This document shows positions 1-10,200 of a stretch of DNA of 64,000 bases, piece by piece. This DNA comes from Marthasterias glacialis (taxonomy: Eukaryota > Echinodermata > Asteroidea > Forcipulatida > Asteriidae): NCBI GenBank assembly GCA_911728455.2, contig OU452234.1, positions 4,974,549-5,038,548 of the forward strand, in the 5' to 3' direction. Position numbers and translations under genes: made by a program. Under the pieces are notes generated by a model, which saw only the letters and a program-made list of their open reading frames with translations, made no database searches and had not been told where the DNA came from. Every line of letters starts with the position of its first letter. Position 1 is the stretch's first letter.

Positions 1-222
1 TTTCTTCTCCATTGCGAAATGTTGCTTCCATGCCTGCCAGAAGAAGGTATTCTGATGCAACATGGTCAAAATGTCTCGCTTGATCATCTTGCAGTCCAAA
101 GCAAATGTGTCGATGTCCGTCTCTCCACTGTTTGGACCATTCTCGAAGGATCGGGGTAGCAGCTCTCGATGCAAGCAATCACTCAGGCGCTGTGAACAGC
201 AGATGTCTATTTCCGCAAGGAT
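1..222 (-). CDS. Gene 1 exon 2 (partial), start of C-terminal extension
   Basis: Too short and lacking an ATG to show as an obvious ORF, but open for 74 codons on the minus strand. It starts after an AATAG acceptor and reads ILAEIDICCS at its start. This aligns with exon 2 of gene 2 (ILAEIDRCCS), then again at GETD/RETD, LDC..IK.DI and F.MEKK/F.MERK. The match across both paralogues fixes acceptor and phase (0) and shows the exon belongs to the IFIT-like gene. It is cut by base 1. Confidence 0.8.
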   Translation of the reverse strand, partial: MLAEIDICCSQRLSDCLHRELLPRSFENGPNSGETDIDTFALDCKMIKRDILTMLHQNTFFWQAWKQHFAMEKK

Positions 223-269
223 CTATTAAATTATCCGATACTAATCAACAGCATTTGAGATTAGCGTGT

Positions 270-301
<32 letters not shown>

Positions 302-3059
302 GACTAGTATATTCCCCATGCCTTTCGGCTCCAGTATGAGTCCCACCAGGGGGCCAGAGCTCGCACGTGAAAGAAGCTTTCAGTCCCTTAATGATTACTA
401 CGAAGGTCTTTCCCACGATTGTGGGCTTTCCCTTCCAAATCTAATTCTAAATTTAAATAGTTCTCTTCACGTTAGAATCTTAAGAGCGACTAGCACTTTA
501 TAAAAGTCTATGGTTAACATTAATAAACATTTTTACGGGAGGAGTCAAAAATATACGGATACTGTTCTTTTTGTGTGTGTTTAGTTTAAGATCCAAAAGA
601 TTTGTATGTTTTCTTCAATCAGAAACATGTGCGAGAGTTTCATTTGGATGGATAGTTCTTTGTATACTCTTTCAGCTGGTGTTGTGCGTAAATTTATCAA
701 TGTGTGTGATAATAAACAAACAAAAATGGAAATCTCACAAAATAATTCTATCCATCTGTAGATAAAGCCACTCGAAGATACGCAATATTACATAAATAAG
801 TTCACAGACTCCTAATAGGACCCTTTATAAAACTAGACTAAACTAGAGATTAGTCCAAACAGGGGACATCTTTTCTGCCTGGATTACAAGTTCAACTTTT
901 TTTCTAGAAAATCACAAGAAAACAGGGGTTTACTTAATTTTGTTTTGAAATCTCCGGAAGCATATTGCCGCCACGTGAATAAAAAAGTCACTCTTATCGT
1001 GTACGTACACGATAATTATCATGTACGTACAAACTTATCCTGTACGTACACGGTAAGTTGGGAATTATCGTGTACGTTCACGATAAGTTTGGACTGATCG
1101 TGTACGTACACGACACAATAAGTCCAAACTTATCGTGTATGTACACGATAAGAGTGACAAATTATTCACGTGTCAGCAATACGCTTCCGTAGTCAATTTT
1201 CATTGACTCTAAATGGTTAAAGTATGAGTAAAGGTTCAGCATACCTGGAGGAACTTTGATCGTGGCGTTTTTTGAAGGAACTCTTTCTCAATCAATCGTA
1301 CCACCTCCACACTTGCAACGAGGCTTCCACACCTAACAGCTTCACGGTATGACTCGATACACTCGGACTCAATTTGTATAACAGCTTTGAAAGATGAGTA
1401 TGCGAAGAGGTTAATATGGGCGACATAAAGGGCCGTATCCGACAACAACTCACGACACCGGATTTGGTTTAGACCTAGCTCTCTCGCATGTAAAACATTC
1501 TGGTGCGCCTTCTCGTAACAATCTAGGGCAGCCTTTGATTTTTTGCCCATTTCTTTTTCACGACCCCATTTCAGATACATTTCCGCGAGGTAGCGTGGAA
1601 TGTCCAGGTTGCTTCTGGGATCCAGCTCTCCTAACTTCTGTAGAGCCTTTTCAAAGTCTAAGTTCTGACAGTGCAAAATACCAAGACGTAGGTTTTCATT
1701 TTCTCGACCCAGGTAGTGACTGGATAGCTTCTCAAAGGCTTTCTCTCTTTCCTTCTTTGCCTTTCCTCTTACTTTCCATTTACAAGAATTGTTATCTAGG
1801 TATTCATATAATACAGTTGTATCCATTACCTTTTGCCACATGTTTAAACTGGAAGAAGAGCCCGTCCGTGTAAGAAAAGTAGCAAAATCAAAGTAAAGGT
1901 ATAATTTGTTGTCTGTTGGAAAGTGTTCCGACTTCGTAAGAATGTCTTCGTAAAGCTTTTGCGCGTCATCATTTCTGCCTTGATCTGAAAGTAGTTGCAC
2001 CTTCTTCAAAGCAGCCACAAAATGCATTGGGTTGCTCTTTAGACATTTATCCAGCTCCTCGATGGCTTTGTTTTGCAATTCGAGTGTCTGTTTAGGCTTC
2101 TCCTTTAAAACTTTAGCCTTGGAGATGTAGCACAATGCCAGCTGATTGTGACTTTCAGGAACATCAAGATTACACTCTGGCTGAGAAAAGACATCAAGAT
2201 ATTTTGATATAGCTAGTTCATGGTCACCGTTACATCTGTAAAATCTCATCAAGTTGTTAAAGACAGCTTCGACATTGGGGGCATTTTTATATGCCTCTTC
2301 CAAGAGCTTACGGGCCTCGTCTGTTCTCCCTCTGCGTCGACTTAAATTCAGTCCTAGGTACGATCTGCCATACTGGTACTTGTCTTTTGCTTTCATCAGT
2401 TCCTTGCAGTATTGCTTCTCCATGTCCGCGAGCTCCTTGACGTACTCATCCATCAGGTCTTCGTACTGACACCCAATGGGTCTCTCGAATCGCATCTTTC
2501 TCCCGGTCATTAGCAAAGCTCCAAATAGAAAACCAGCATTATTCGGAAACTTCTGGAGTGCCTCCTCGTAGATCTGCAGAGACCTTGTAATCATGGTAGG
2601 CCCCAAACGCGTTAGAGCATTTGCCAGTAGCGTATTTACAACAAGATTATCTGTTTCACCTAGTTTTTCTCGACCATCTAGCTCTCTCAGGAGACGGTGG
2701 ACCATTTCGGTACTATGACACTTGTGTTCTATCCATATGCGGTTGAGAAGTGCCACACTTCTGTAGCCAGGCTGCAGTTCCGTTCCCGTGTGGTTTTGTA
2801 TATAATCGTCTGCTTCGTCCAGAAATTCCCGCGCTTTACTGACATTCCAGTGTAACCTGCGGTTGGATACCTCCAGATACGCTCTAAACAGCAGTTGGGC
2901 CACTTGATTCAAGTCAGGGCTCATCTTCAGATCGTTGTCTAAGTTACGTGTGATCTTTTCAAAATCATGGAGAACACCAGCAGAAAGATTCCAGGTGAAA
3001 TGGCAAGGTTTTTCTTTCCATGACAGGGCATCTTTTGATAATTCAATATTCGAGGCCAT
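1..3059 (-). CDS. IFIT-like TPR protein, gene 1 (5' portion; runs off left edge)
   Basis: Large first coding exon 1245-3059 (605 codons) plus a second exon 222 down to base 1 (74 codons), both phase 0. Near the N-terminus residues 19-25 read CHFTWNL, the signature that opens vertebrate IFIT proteins. TPR-type helix pairs follow, collinear with IFIT (roughly residues 80-110, 140-190, 255-290, 300-375 and 455-540). IFITs are cytoplasmic superhelical proteins that bind foreign or modified RNA; an innate-immune role here is inferred by family only. The start ATG (3057-3059) has a strong GGCAACATGG context, and an AG acceptor lies 8 nt upstream, so a 5' UTR exon is likely. The open frame stops two codons after the donor CAG/GTATGC, which is read as intron. 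The paralogue at 7263 shows the same architecture. Later exons lie outside the window. Confidence is high for the coding exon and family, lower for function. Confidence 0.9.
264..300. repeat. (GT)n followed by a G run
   Basis: About ten GT dinucleotides run directly into some seventeen G. This is a simple repeat in the first intron of gene 1's neighbourhood, just upstream (minus-strand sense) of exon 2. Confidence 0.9.
302..953. other. Intron 1 of gene 1, no feature seen
   Basis: This lies between gene 1 exons 1 and 2. It is AT-rich. Two short plus-strand ORFs (105-503, 571-765) are antisense or intronic and show no protein-like composition. Nothing else is recognised. Confidence 0.5.
955..1189. 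mobile_element. Palindrome-rich MITE in intron 1 of gene 1
   Basis: The ends are inverted repeats of about 45 bp: left begins GGAAGCATATTG, and the complement of the right end begins GGAAGCGTATTG. Both then run through CACGTGAATAA and GTCACTCTTATCG. Between them are five near-identical 18-20-bp palindromes of the type TTATCGTGTACGTACACGAT. There is no coding capacity. Such a sequence can fold into a row of hairpins. I read it as a non-autonomous DNA transposon; target-site duplication is not clear. Confidence 0.7.
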
Positions 3060-3100
3060 GTTGCCAACTGTTGATAAAACATTAATGATATTACTCCATC

Positions 3101-3289
<189 letters not shown>

Positions 3290-3344
3290 GAAAGTATAAG
3301 TCATCTCCGTCTTCTGATTTGTTATAAGCATTAATAAATACAAT

Positions 3345-3400
3345 GCAGAGTTTATTCACTCTGATTGGTCAAAGACTGGTCACGTGGGGTGTTATATTAA
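3345..3400 (-). promoter_or_regulatory. Possible upstream promoter elements of gene 1
   Basis: On the minus strand there is a CCAAT box (GACCAATCAG, around 3360-3370) and nearby a CACGTG E-box (around 3380-3386), some 300-330 bp upstream of the gene 1 ATG. No clear TATA box is placed correctly. Weak motif evidence only. Confidence 0.25.
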
Positions 3401-3659
3401 AGACCGGCTCTGTGAACTAGCAAACAAATATCCCCATAACAAGCAATTATTGATGCGTAAAAGTTCTTTATGCGGGGACTATAAAATCAACTGTTTTCTT
3501 TGTGCCTTGTTTTATTTATTGCACTTTTATTCATTTTTAATTATTGTTGTGAACGCCCATGTCTTTGTGTAAAACATTGAAAACGTAGGCCTCACGATAT
3601 CACCGAAGAACAAAAACTTACTGCAGTGGGTACTGGCGTTCTAGTTTCTGTTCTGTTGC

Positions 3660-3895
3660 ACTCTAGAACTCCCGGGTCAGCATTGACCCGGATTCCGGGT
3701 CCCATGGGGGCCCTGACCCATTTGTGGGTCAGTGTGACCCGAAATTTGTGTCAAACTGACCAGAAACTGTGTCAAACTGACGCAGAATTCGAGTCAAAAT
3801 CACACTTTTTAATCAGTTTCCGGGTCAGCCTGACCCATTTTGGGGTCAGGCTCCCTGGTACCCGGAATCCGAGTCAATTCTGACACTGGAACTTA
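3660..3895. mobile_element. Dispersed GGGTCA/TGACCC-rich repeat
   Basis: Dense half-sites GGGTCA and TGACCC in both orientations, including two perfect inverted repeats with 3-bp spacing at 3726-3740 and 3822-3836. A related, diverged copy lies at about 15721-15930 with the same order of blocks (CGGGTCA, GTCAAACTGA, GGAATNCGGGTCAATTCTGAC), so this is a mobile or dispersed element and not unique sequence. Confidence 0.65.
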
Positions 3896-4027
3896 TTAAA
3901 TGTACGGGGTAGATACGACAAGCATGTTTTTATAAGTGTGCGAAATTCAAGCTTACGTTGCGAATTAAGGGCAGCGCTTTTTCATGACTCTGAGAGACTA
4001 ACACAGTAGTTAATGTGAACTTACATG

Positions 4028-4295
4028 GACTATGAGATTCTCTTCCCAAATCCGGATCACCTTCTCTCCAGAAGTATGAGATTCTCTTCCAAATCTGAAT
4101 CGCGTTTTCCTCAGCTGAGTATGAGATTCTCTTCCAAAATCTGGATCGCGTTCTCCCAGAAATATAAGATTCTCTTCCCAAATCCGGATCACGTTCTCCA
4201 AATAAGTATGAGATTCTCTTCCAAAATCTGGATCACGTTCTCCCCAGAAATATAAGATTCTCTTCCCAAATCCGGATCACGTTCTCCCGGAAGTG
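4028..4295. repeat. Tandem repeat, about 44-bp unit, six copies
   Basis: Units share TATGAGATTCTCTTCC then AAATCCGGATCACGTTCTCC with small changes. The overlapping ORFs on both strands are consequences of the repeat and are not called. Confidence 0.85.
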
Positions 4296-4450
4296 AAATC
4301 ACACAAAGCATGAAAATCCCTTCCCAAATCCTGATCACATAATCCTCATTCAATAACTAACTAAAAGTAAAGGAGACCAACCCATGATCGCTGCGTTCAT
4401 ACGTACTCCATTATACACTGGTACCCTGCAAAATGACCCCCCCCCCCCCC

Positions 4451-4533
4451 GACGTATTTGGGGAATCCCCTGATTTTGTCCAGCTCATGCATGACGTCTT
4501 CGGGGAATCCCCTGATTTTGTCCATTTCGTACG
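4451..4533. promoter_or_regulatory. Two 42-bp units, each with a kappaB-type palindrome
   Basis: A run of C is followed by two direct units containing GGGGAATCCCC at 4460-4470 and 4502-4512, each followed by TGATTTTGTCCA. GGGGAATCCCC fits the NF-kappaB consensus (GGGRNWYYCC) on both strands. The sites lie 42 bp apart between the two divergent IFIT-like genes, 1.4 kb and 2.75 kb from their start codons. Binding is not shown by sequence. Confidence 0.4.
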
Positions 4534-4767
4534 CAATGTCAGTGTCAGTCGGACTGTCCAGCGTGGCCTGTTGCCGTATATTTTCTGGAATAATTGCAAG
4601 CAATCAATTAGTCATAATGAAATGATTTTGGAGACAGTGAACCGAGCACGACACGGTCAAGATAGGTAAGCAATAATTACAGTACTTAATCACAAACTTT
4701 ATTCACATAATTATAGGACTGATACGTATTACTATTTGGGCCTATGGGAAAACACTGGGAGAGGCTT

Positions 4768-4986
4768 TAGGGCCTCGTCACACAGGGCATTTTTTACTGG
4801 CAACCTGGAGGCAACCAACTGCACCGCATGCAAAAGGAACACTTTGGTAGCACAGGAGTGAATTTTCTAACAGTGTATTACAATCTTAAGAAAATTAGAT
4901 GAACATTCAAATGTGAATGCCTTTTCTTCTTCTTGGAGATTGCCTGGTACTGGTTGCCTGTAAATTGCCTCGTGAGACATGGCCCT
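4768..4986. mobile_element. Short inverted-repeat element
   Basis: The left end reads AGGGCCTCGTCACACAGGG with GGCAACC repeats. The right end complements it (TTGCCTCGTGAGACATGGCCCT, preceded by GGTTGCC). Length is about 220 bp and non-coding; MITE-like. Confidence 0.6.
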
Positions 4987-5295
4987 ACACACAGTCAGTT
5001 ATGGTGAAACAAACTAAAGGCATATTAACTGTGTAAGTCTCGTGCGTATTCAATTATTTTGGGGACCATTTTGGTCCCACTCACATTGCTGTAACATGTA
5101 AAGGAAACAAAATTGCGCGCTTCAACGGACCCTTAATATGTTCGAATACGCGCCAAACTTTCACAGTCTATTGACTTGTTAAGTATGTAGTCCATGGTTA
5201 ATTATAACTGACATTTATAACTAATGTGTAAGCATGGAGAATGAGTGAGCACTGAGGTCATTCATGCGTTTAATATCTTTGTTATCAGTCAACAA

Positions 5296-6105
5296 AATCT
5301 CTCGAAAACCTAGACTGGTTACCGGTCCCTACATCGTTCTCGTTTTGACTATAATTATAGGGACCGGTAGTTACTACCAATATGGCGCTTTTGATTTGCC
5401 CTCGCTTGCGCGGGCGCCGTGTTTTCTAGTTTTAAACAGGTACATGGGAAGATGATTCTACCAGGGGGGGGGGGCAGAAACAATGAAATCTCTCAGTGGG
5501 GAGGCCAAAGCATGCGAGCGCGAAGCCTGAACAACGTGGGGTCCGGGGCCCGCTTAAAGGCCCCGGGAAAAATTTGTAAGACTTGAAGCTCCGTAGTGCA
5601 TTAAGCCTCACTGGAACACCTTTAGAGCAGATGATATTTTTAAATTTCAGCACCTTTCAAGGTTAAAGGGCCCATGAAGTGCCATTTTTTGAAATGCATT
5701 TTTTTAAATCAAATATCCATGCTTTAGGACAGTTTATAGAGGTGACGTTGGCTATGCCCGTGACATGTGCGTGTTGTTGTTTGACACTAGCACACCTGGG
5801 TATCGTAACCCTTTACCCGGACATAGTGAACCAACCTTCAACATCCAAATTCAAGCTAACTTTAGAAGAACATTCTTAACTAACGTTAGTCTGAACGATG
5901 GGAGAATCTGGAATTCTGTGTCCCTTACGTTTTGTGTAAAGGCCGCATTGCATTACCGGATTACGTAGACCTATGCTAATTCTATTTAGCATTTACCTGG
6001 CAGAAATGTGCCATGTATAAACTAATTACCCGTTACCGGTCCCTATTAACAGTCAGAACGAAAGCGTAGGGACCGGGAACCAGTCTATCGAAAACCATGC
6101 GATTA
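5296..6105. mobile_element. 0.8-kb segment flanked by inverted copies of an ACCGGTCCCTA hairpin
   Basis: At 5296-5375 the order is CGAAAACC, AGACTGGTTACC, GGTCCCTAC, then TAGGGACCGG. At 6025-6105 the same blocks occur in reverse complement, ending in CAGTCTATCGAAAACC. Each end can itself fold through ACCGGTCCCTA and TAGGGACCGGT. The interior has no credible gene. Probably a non-autonomous DNA element. Confidence 0.5.
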
Positions 6106-6320
6106 CACACTGAAAATCAGAAAAAGGAAAATACAGAAACGTTTATGGTGTTTTACACCACCGCAGCTATACCTTATAAGCTCTTGCCAACTTTACGGGA
6201 ACCAGTCTATCGAAAACCATGCGATTACACACTGAAAATCAGAAAAAGGAAAATACAGAAACGTTTATGGTGTTTTACACTCACCGCAGCTATACCTTAT
6301 AAGCTCTTGCCAACTTTACG
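6075..6320. repeat. Two direct copies of a 122-bp unit
   Basis: Units 6075-6196 and 6197-6320 are almost identical, starting GGGAACCAGTCTATCG and ending CTTGCCAACTTTACG. A 75-aa ORF across them is not considered a gene. Confidence 0.9.
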
Positions 6321-7084
6321 ATAGACCGATTGCGCGACCCGCGTCACGTGACCTATTGTGTGTATAATGTAAACAAACACGATGTCCTCCATAGGAAAGT
6401 GCGGTATGGTACATGATGATTGTTGCATAATTTGTTTATTCAATCGAGGCTTTTCTTTCTCGAAATCTTTGAAAAAATATTCAAGAGTTTGTACCAGAGA
6501 CCTTGGAGTGGCTGAATAAAGCCAGTAAGGACAGTTAAAGCAAGTCTTGGAAATTGTACAAGGAACGTATAAACGTGCACGATGTGTAGCCTACATGTTC
6601 CGGCGTCGGACGACTATGTAGCCACCCGCCTGTTATTTTGTTTGTAATGTATGGGCCTAAATCATTGGAAAAAAACAAAGGGTAAAGAACGTCGAAAAAG
6701 TGAGCATTTATACCTAGCCTTGCAAAATTTCAAACAGGAAAAGGAATCACACAGTTTTTGAAAGCAATTTCTTTGGATGATTCAGCTTCAAAACTTTGAA
6801 ATGCTTGTGTTGAAAAGTGTGTGATTGCGGTCGTCTGGCCTAAACCTCTTTTTTTTACGGTAGAATACTGGTAGTTTATGAAACAGTAATGTGATTAAAA
6901 TCGCAACATACAACTTTAATACAATGCTTATTAACTGTGTTATTATTACCAAAAGCCGACTTTTGGTTGACTCTTTTGGTCACAGCATGTGTATTTGCAC
7001 GTCTTTTGCCATCAGCTGAGATGGCATAGTACCCACAAAAGGTCACGTGACCACATGTAAATATTGGTCGCACAATCGGTCTAT
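6321..7084. mobile_element. MITE family A, copy 1 (0.76 kb)
   Basis: Terminal inverted repeats ATAGACCGATTG...GGTCACGTGACC: the left end reads ATAGACCGATTGCGCGACC and the right end closes GGTCGCACAATCGGTCTAT. The interior lacks coding sequence. A second copy is at 49228-50018. The element ends 180 bp before the gene 2 start codon, so it forms most of that gene's immediate upstream region. Confidence 0.8.
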
Positions 7085-7240
7085 TTATTCACAAGAAATG
7101 TTGAAAAGTTAAAATAACAAGAACAACAAATTTTCTTTGAAATTTGGGTGTCAATAATTATCGTTTCCCAAATTGCTAGATTGTTTTGTTTTATTTTAAT
7201 TTGTGCTTTTATTATATTATTATTTTTTCTTCTTGTTGTT

Positions 7241-7262
7241 GAACAGGTCCTAAGTATCAACC
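7241..7262 (+). promoter_or_regulatory. 3' splice site and translation start context of gene 2
   Basis: A long T-rich tract ends GTTGAACAG at 7246. Sixteen bases later ATGG (7263) sits in a strong CAACC-ATGG context. This implies a non-coding first exon further upstream that I could not locate. Gene 1 has the same layout (CAACAG, 8 nt, ATGG). Confidence 0.5.
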
Positions 7263-10200
7263 ATGGCACTTACTGATAGAATTTGTAATTGGAAGGATCG
7301 TCCTTGCCACTTTACATGGAAACTCAACACCGGCAATCGAGTGAACTACAATAAAATCGTAGGGAACATCGACTGCGACTTGGAAATAACCTCAAAGCTA
7401 TTTACTGCCGGAAACCTGTTATTCAGGGCTTATCTGGAGGTTTCAAATCGCTTTTATCACTATGACGTAAGTAAAGCACGCGAATTTCTCAACAAAGCAG
7501 ATGTTTACATACTGGAGAGCGCACCGTCAAATTTTCGTACTGGTTTTAAAAGTGTAGCACTGCTCAACCGAATGTGGATTGAGCAGAAAAGCCTCAATGA
7601 AAGGAAAGTTAATAGCTTACTGAAAGAACTCAATGATTTAGAACTAACAGAAAGAGATATTTGTGTAATTAATACCGTGAAGGCGTCAGGTCTGACAAGA
7701 CTTGGCCCGCCAGAAATGGACAATGCACTTGATCTCTTTGAGGCAGCGCTTAAGCATTTTCCGAAGTGTCCGGACTTTCTCTTTGGAGCTATGCTGGTAA
7801 CCGGAAGAAAGATGCGTTACAACAGGAAGCCTAATGCTGAATATGACCAACTCAGTGATGTTGACAAATCACTAATGGACAAAGAACTTGCTTACTGTCA
7901 AAATCTGATGTTGAGTGGAAATGATGAATATGAACTTGGAAGGTCATTCCTTGGACAAAATTTTAACCGACGAGGACAGAGTTATCAAGAACCTGCCTGT
8001 TTTCATTTGGAGAAGGCTTTCGAACGGGCGCCGAAAGTGAGAGCAACGTTCAATAACTTAATCAGGTACTACAGATACCATGATGAAGAAAAGGCTATAC
8101 GTGCATTGATGAAGAACATTGGAAATTGGCCGTACACACGTGTTGCTGAGAGTCACTTTCAGCTGGCTTTGTGCTATACCCGTAAACTACAGCCAAACTT
8201 CCCACAAAATAGAATCAGCAATGACAGAATTAGAAGAGTAGCCCTAAATGAACTCAATAAATGTTTGGAGCTGGACGAGATGCACCTGTTTGCCTTAACG
8301 ACAAAGCTTGATTTACTGACCAAATGTGGAGATATAGAAGTAGCACAGCGGCTCTACGAGGACAAGCTTCAACAGTCCGAAATTTTAACACCTCAGGATC
8401 GGTTCCATCTCTTCTACTGCTATGCCAAGTTTCTGGACTGTACCAAGTCACCCTCCAGGATTGACATATGGCAGCGTGTGATGGACATTTCTACACACTT
8501 GAAATCTCTAGATGAGAGGTCTGGTGAATGGAAAGTAGCGGACAAGATACAGGCTGGCAGTGAAGTTGCATACCAAAAACTTCTCACCTACTACAAACAA
8601 AAAGAAAATGTTGATCTAGAGCTGGGCATTCTGTATCTGCAGAAGTTCAAATTTCAAAAGGCCGAGGAGACTTTGGTTCGTCTGGATCCTAAGAGTAATG
8701 TGGAGATCTCAATGTACCTTGCAGAGATCCGCTTCAAATGGGGATGCGAAGTAGAATCTCGTTCTCGTTTGGGGCATTGCCAACCAGAGGTTGCAACTGA
8801 ACGGTTTAGAATGGCTCGAGAGAATGTTGTGAGTGCATCTAAAATGAGAAACTTTGACGAAACACAGGGTCGGGAGCTGCTTGCTGATATTGCTCTGTGG
8901 ACTGCACACAACCAGTTTACCATCAGTGTGGGCTTGGTGAGTCCTCAGTCGCAGTCGGCCCCACCAGAGTCGTTGAATGAGCTGTGCATAGATGCCTATC
9001 GCGAGGCCGTCCAATGTGGAAGCCTTGCTGCAAGTTTGGAGCTGTTGCGTCTGATCCAGAAAGGTCACCTCAAGACAACTCCAAGATCAAAGTACATCAA
9101 GGTAAAATTCCAAAGAAATTTGGCATGTGAACAACTCAATGCAGAGTACCATTTCACCCTTAATGACCATGATATTGCGTAGTAAGGTATCAACCTCCTT
9201 TTTGTCAAAAATGACTGATGCCAAAGATTTCCTAAAAAAATAAAAGAAATCCTAATAAACCGAATAGTGCTAAATAAATGCAAAAATATGATCATCAGAA
9301 AATAGAAGCCCAGGAAAGATAAATTTTCCATTTTAAAATTTAACATTTTGAAACCTGTGGTTATAATCCGTGTACAGACCCATTGTAGACATGTCACATG
9401 TATGTTTCATTACATTAGATGAATTATTTATTTTTTATATCAAATATTAATATTGTTAATTTTTTTTTTGGGGGGGGGCAAAACACAGTATCGACCCCCC
9501 CCCCACAATGGCTTCCGCGCCGACAAACAAAATTCATACAATTCCTATAATATTCTTAGTGATCATTTTTTTATAGGTCAAGCAATACCCAAAATATTTG
9601 AGGATGTCATTATTTAGTGTTATAAATATGAAGCAATATTAGGTGAATAACACCTTTATAATTGGAAAGGGGTGTTTCATATAGTAGTTTATTTCACATT
9701 GTTGTTGACCTTCGATTGAAATCTGAAATGGTATTCTTCCAATAAAGATTCTTGCAGAAATCGACAGGTGCTGTTCAAGAGATGCTAGCGGCTACCTCCA
9801 CACAGAGTACAAGCCTCTCACCTTCCAAGGAGGTCTTACCAGCCGTGAAACCGACTCCAATCAGATGGGCATGGATTGCGACACGATCAAGCAAGATATA
9901 TCAGACATCTTGAGTCAGGATGAGTTCTACTCGGACACACGGAGGGAGTATTTCGACATGGAGAGAAAGATCCTTCAGGAGGATCCACGGAGTTCATCGA
10001 TCACGACGATGCTGAAGGAGGATGGGGGAAAGTCAGTGAAGTGGAGTGATGGCGTCGTGAAAGCTGCGGTGGATTGCTGTGAGAAAGCACGCCCTCTATT
10101 GGATCACATCGTTGTGACATTCCAGGTACACAAACTAGCAATTCAAGATTTAAAACAATCTCGTTGTAATATTTGACATTATTCGACGATTGTTTATCAC

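Noticed and set aside
6097..6324. Interferon-response-type element in the duplicated 122-bp unit (GAAAAAGGAAAATACAG)
   Set aside because: It does not fit the GAAANNGAAA spacing.
9145..9181. 37-nt microexon restoring the frame of gene 2
   Set aside because: It would need a 43-nt intron, and is unnecessary once the 9748 acceptor is used.
9758..10125. Frameshift or assembly error in gene 2 exon 2
   Set aside because: With the obvious CAG acceptor the exon is one base off. Comparison with gene 1 shows the true start is 9748, which keeps phase 0, so no frameshift is needed.
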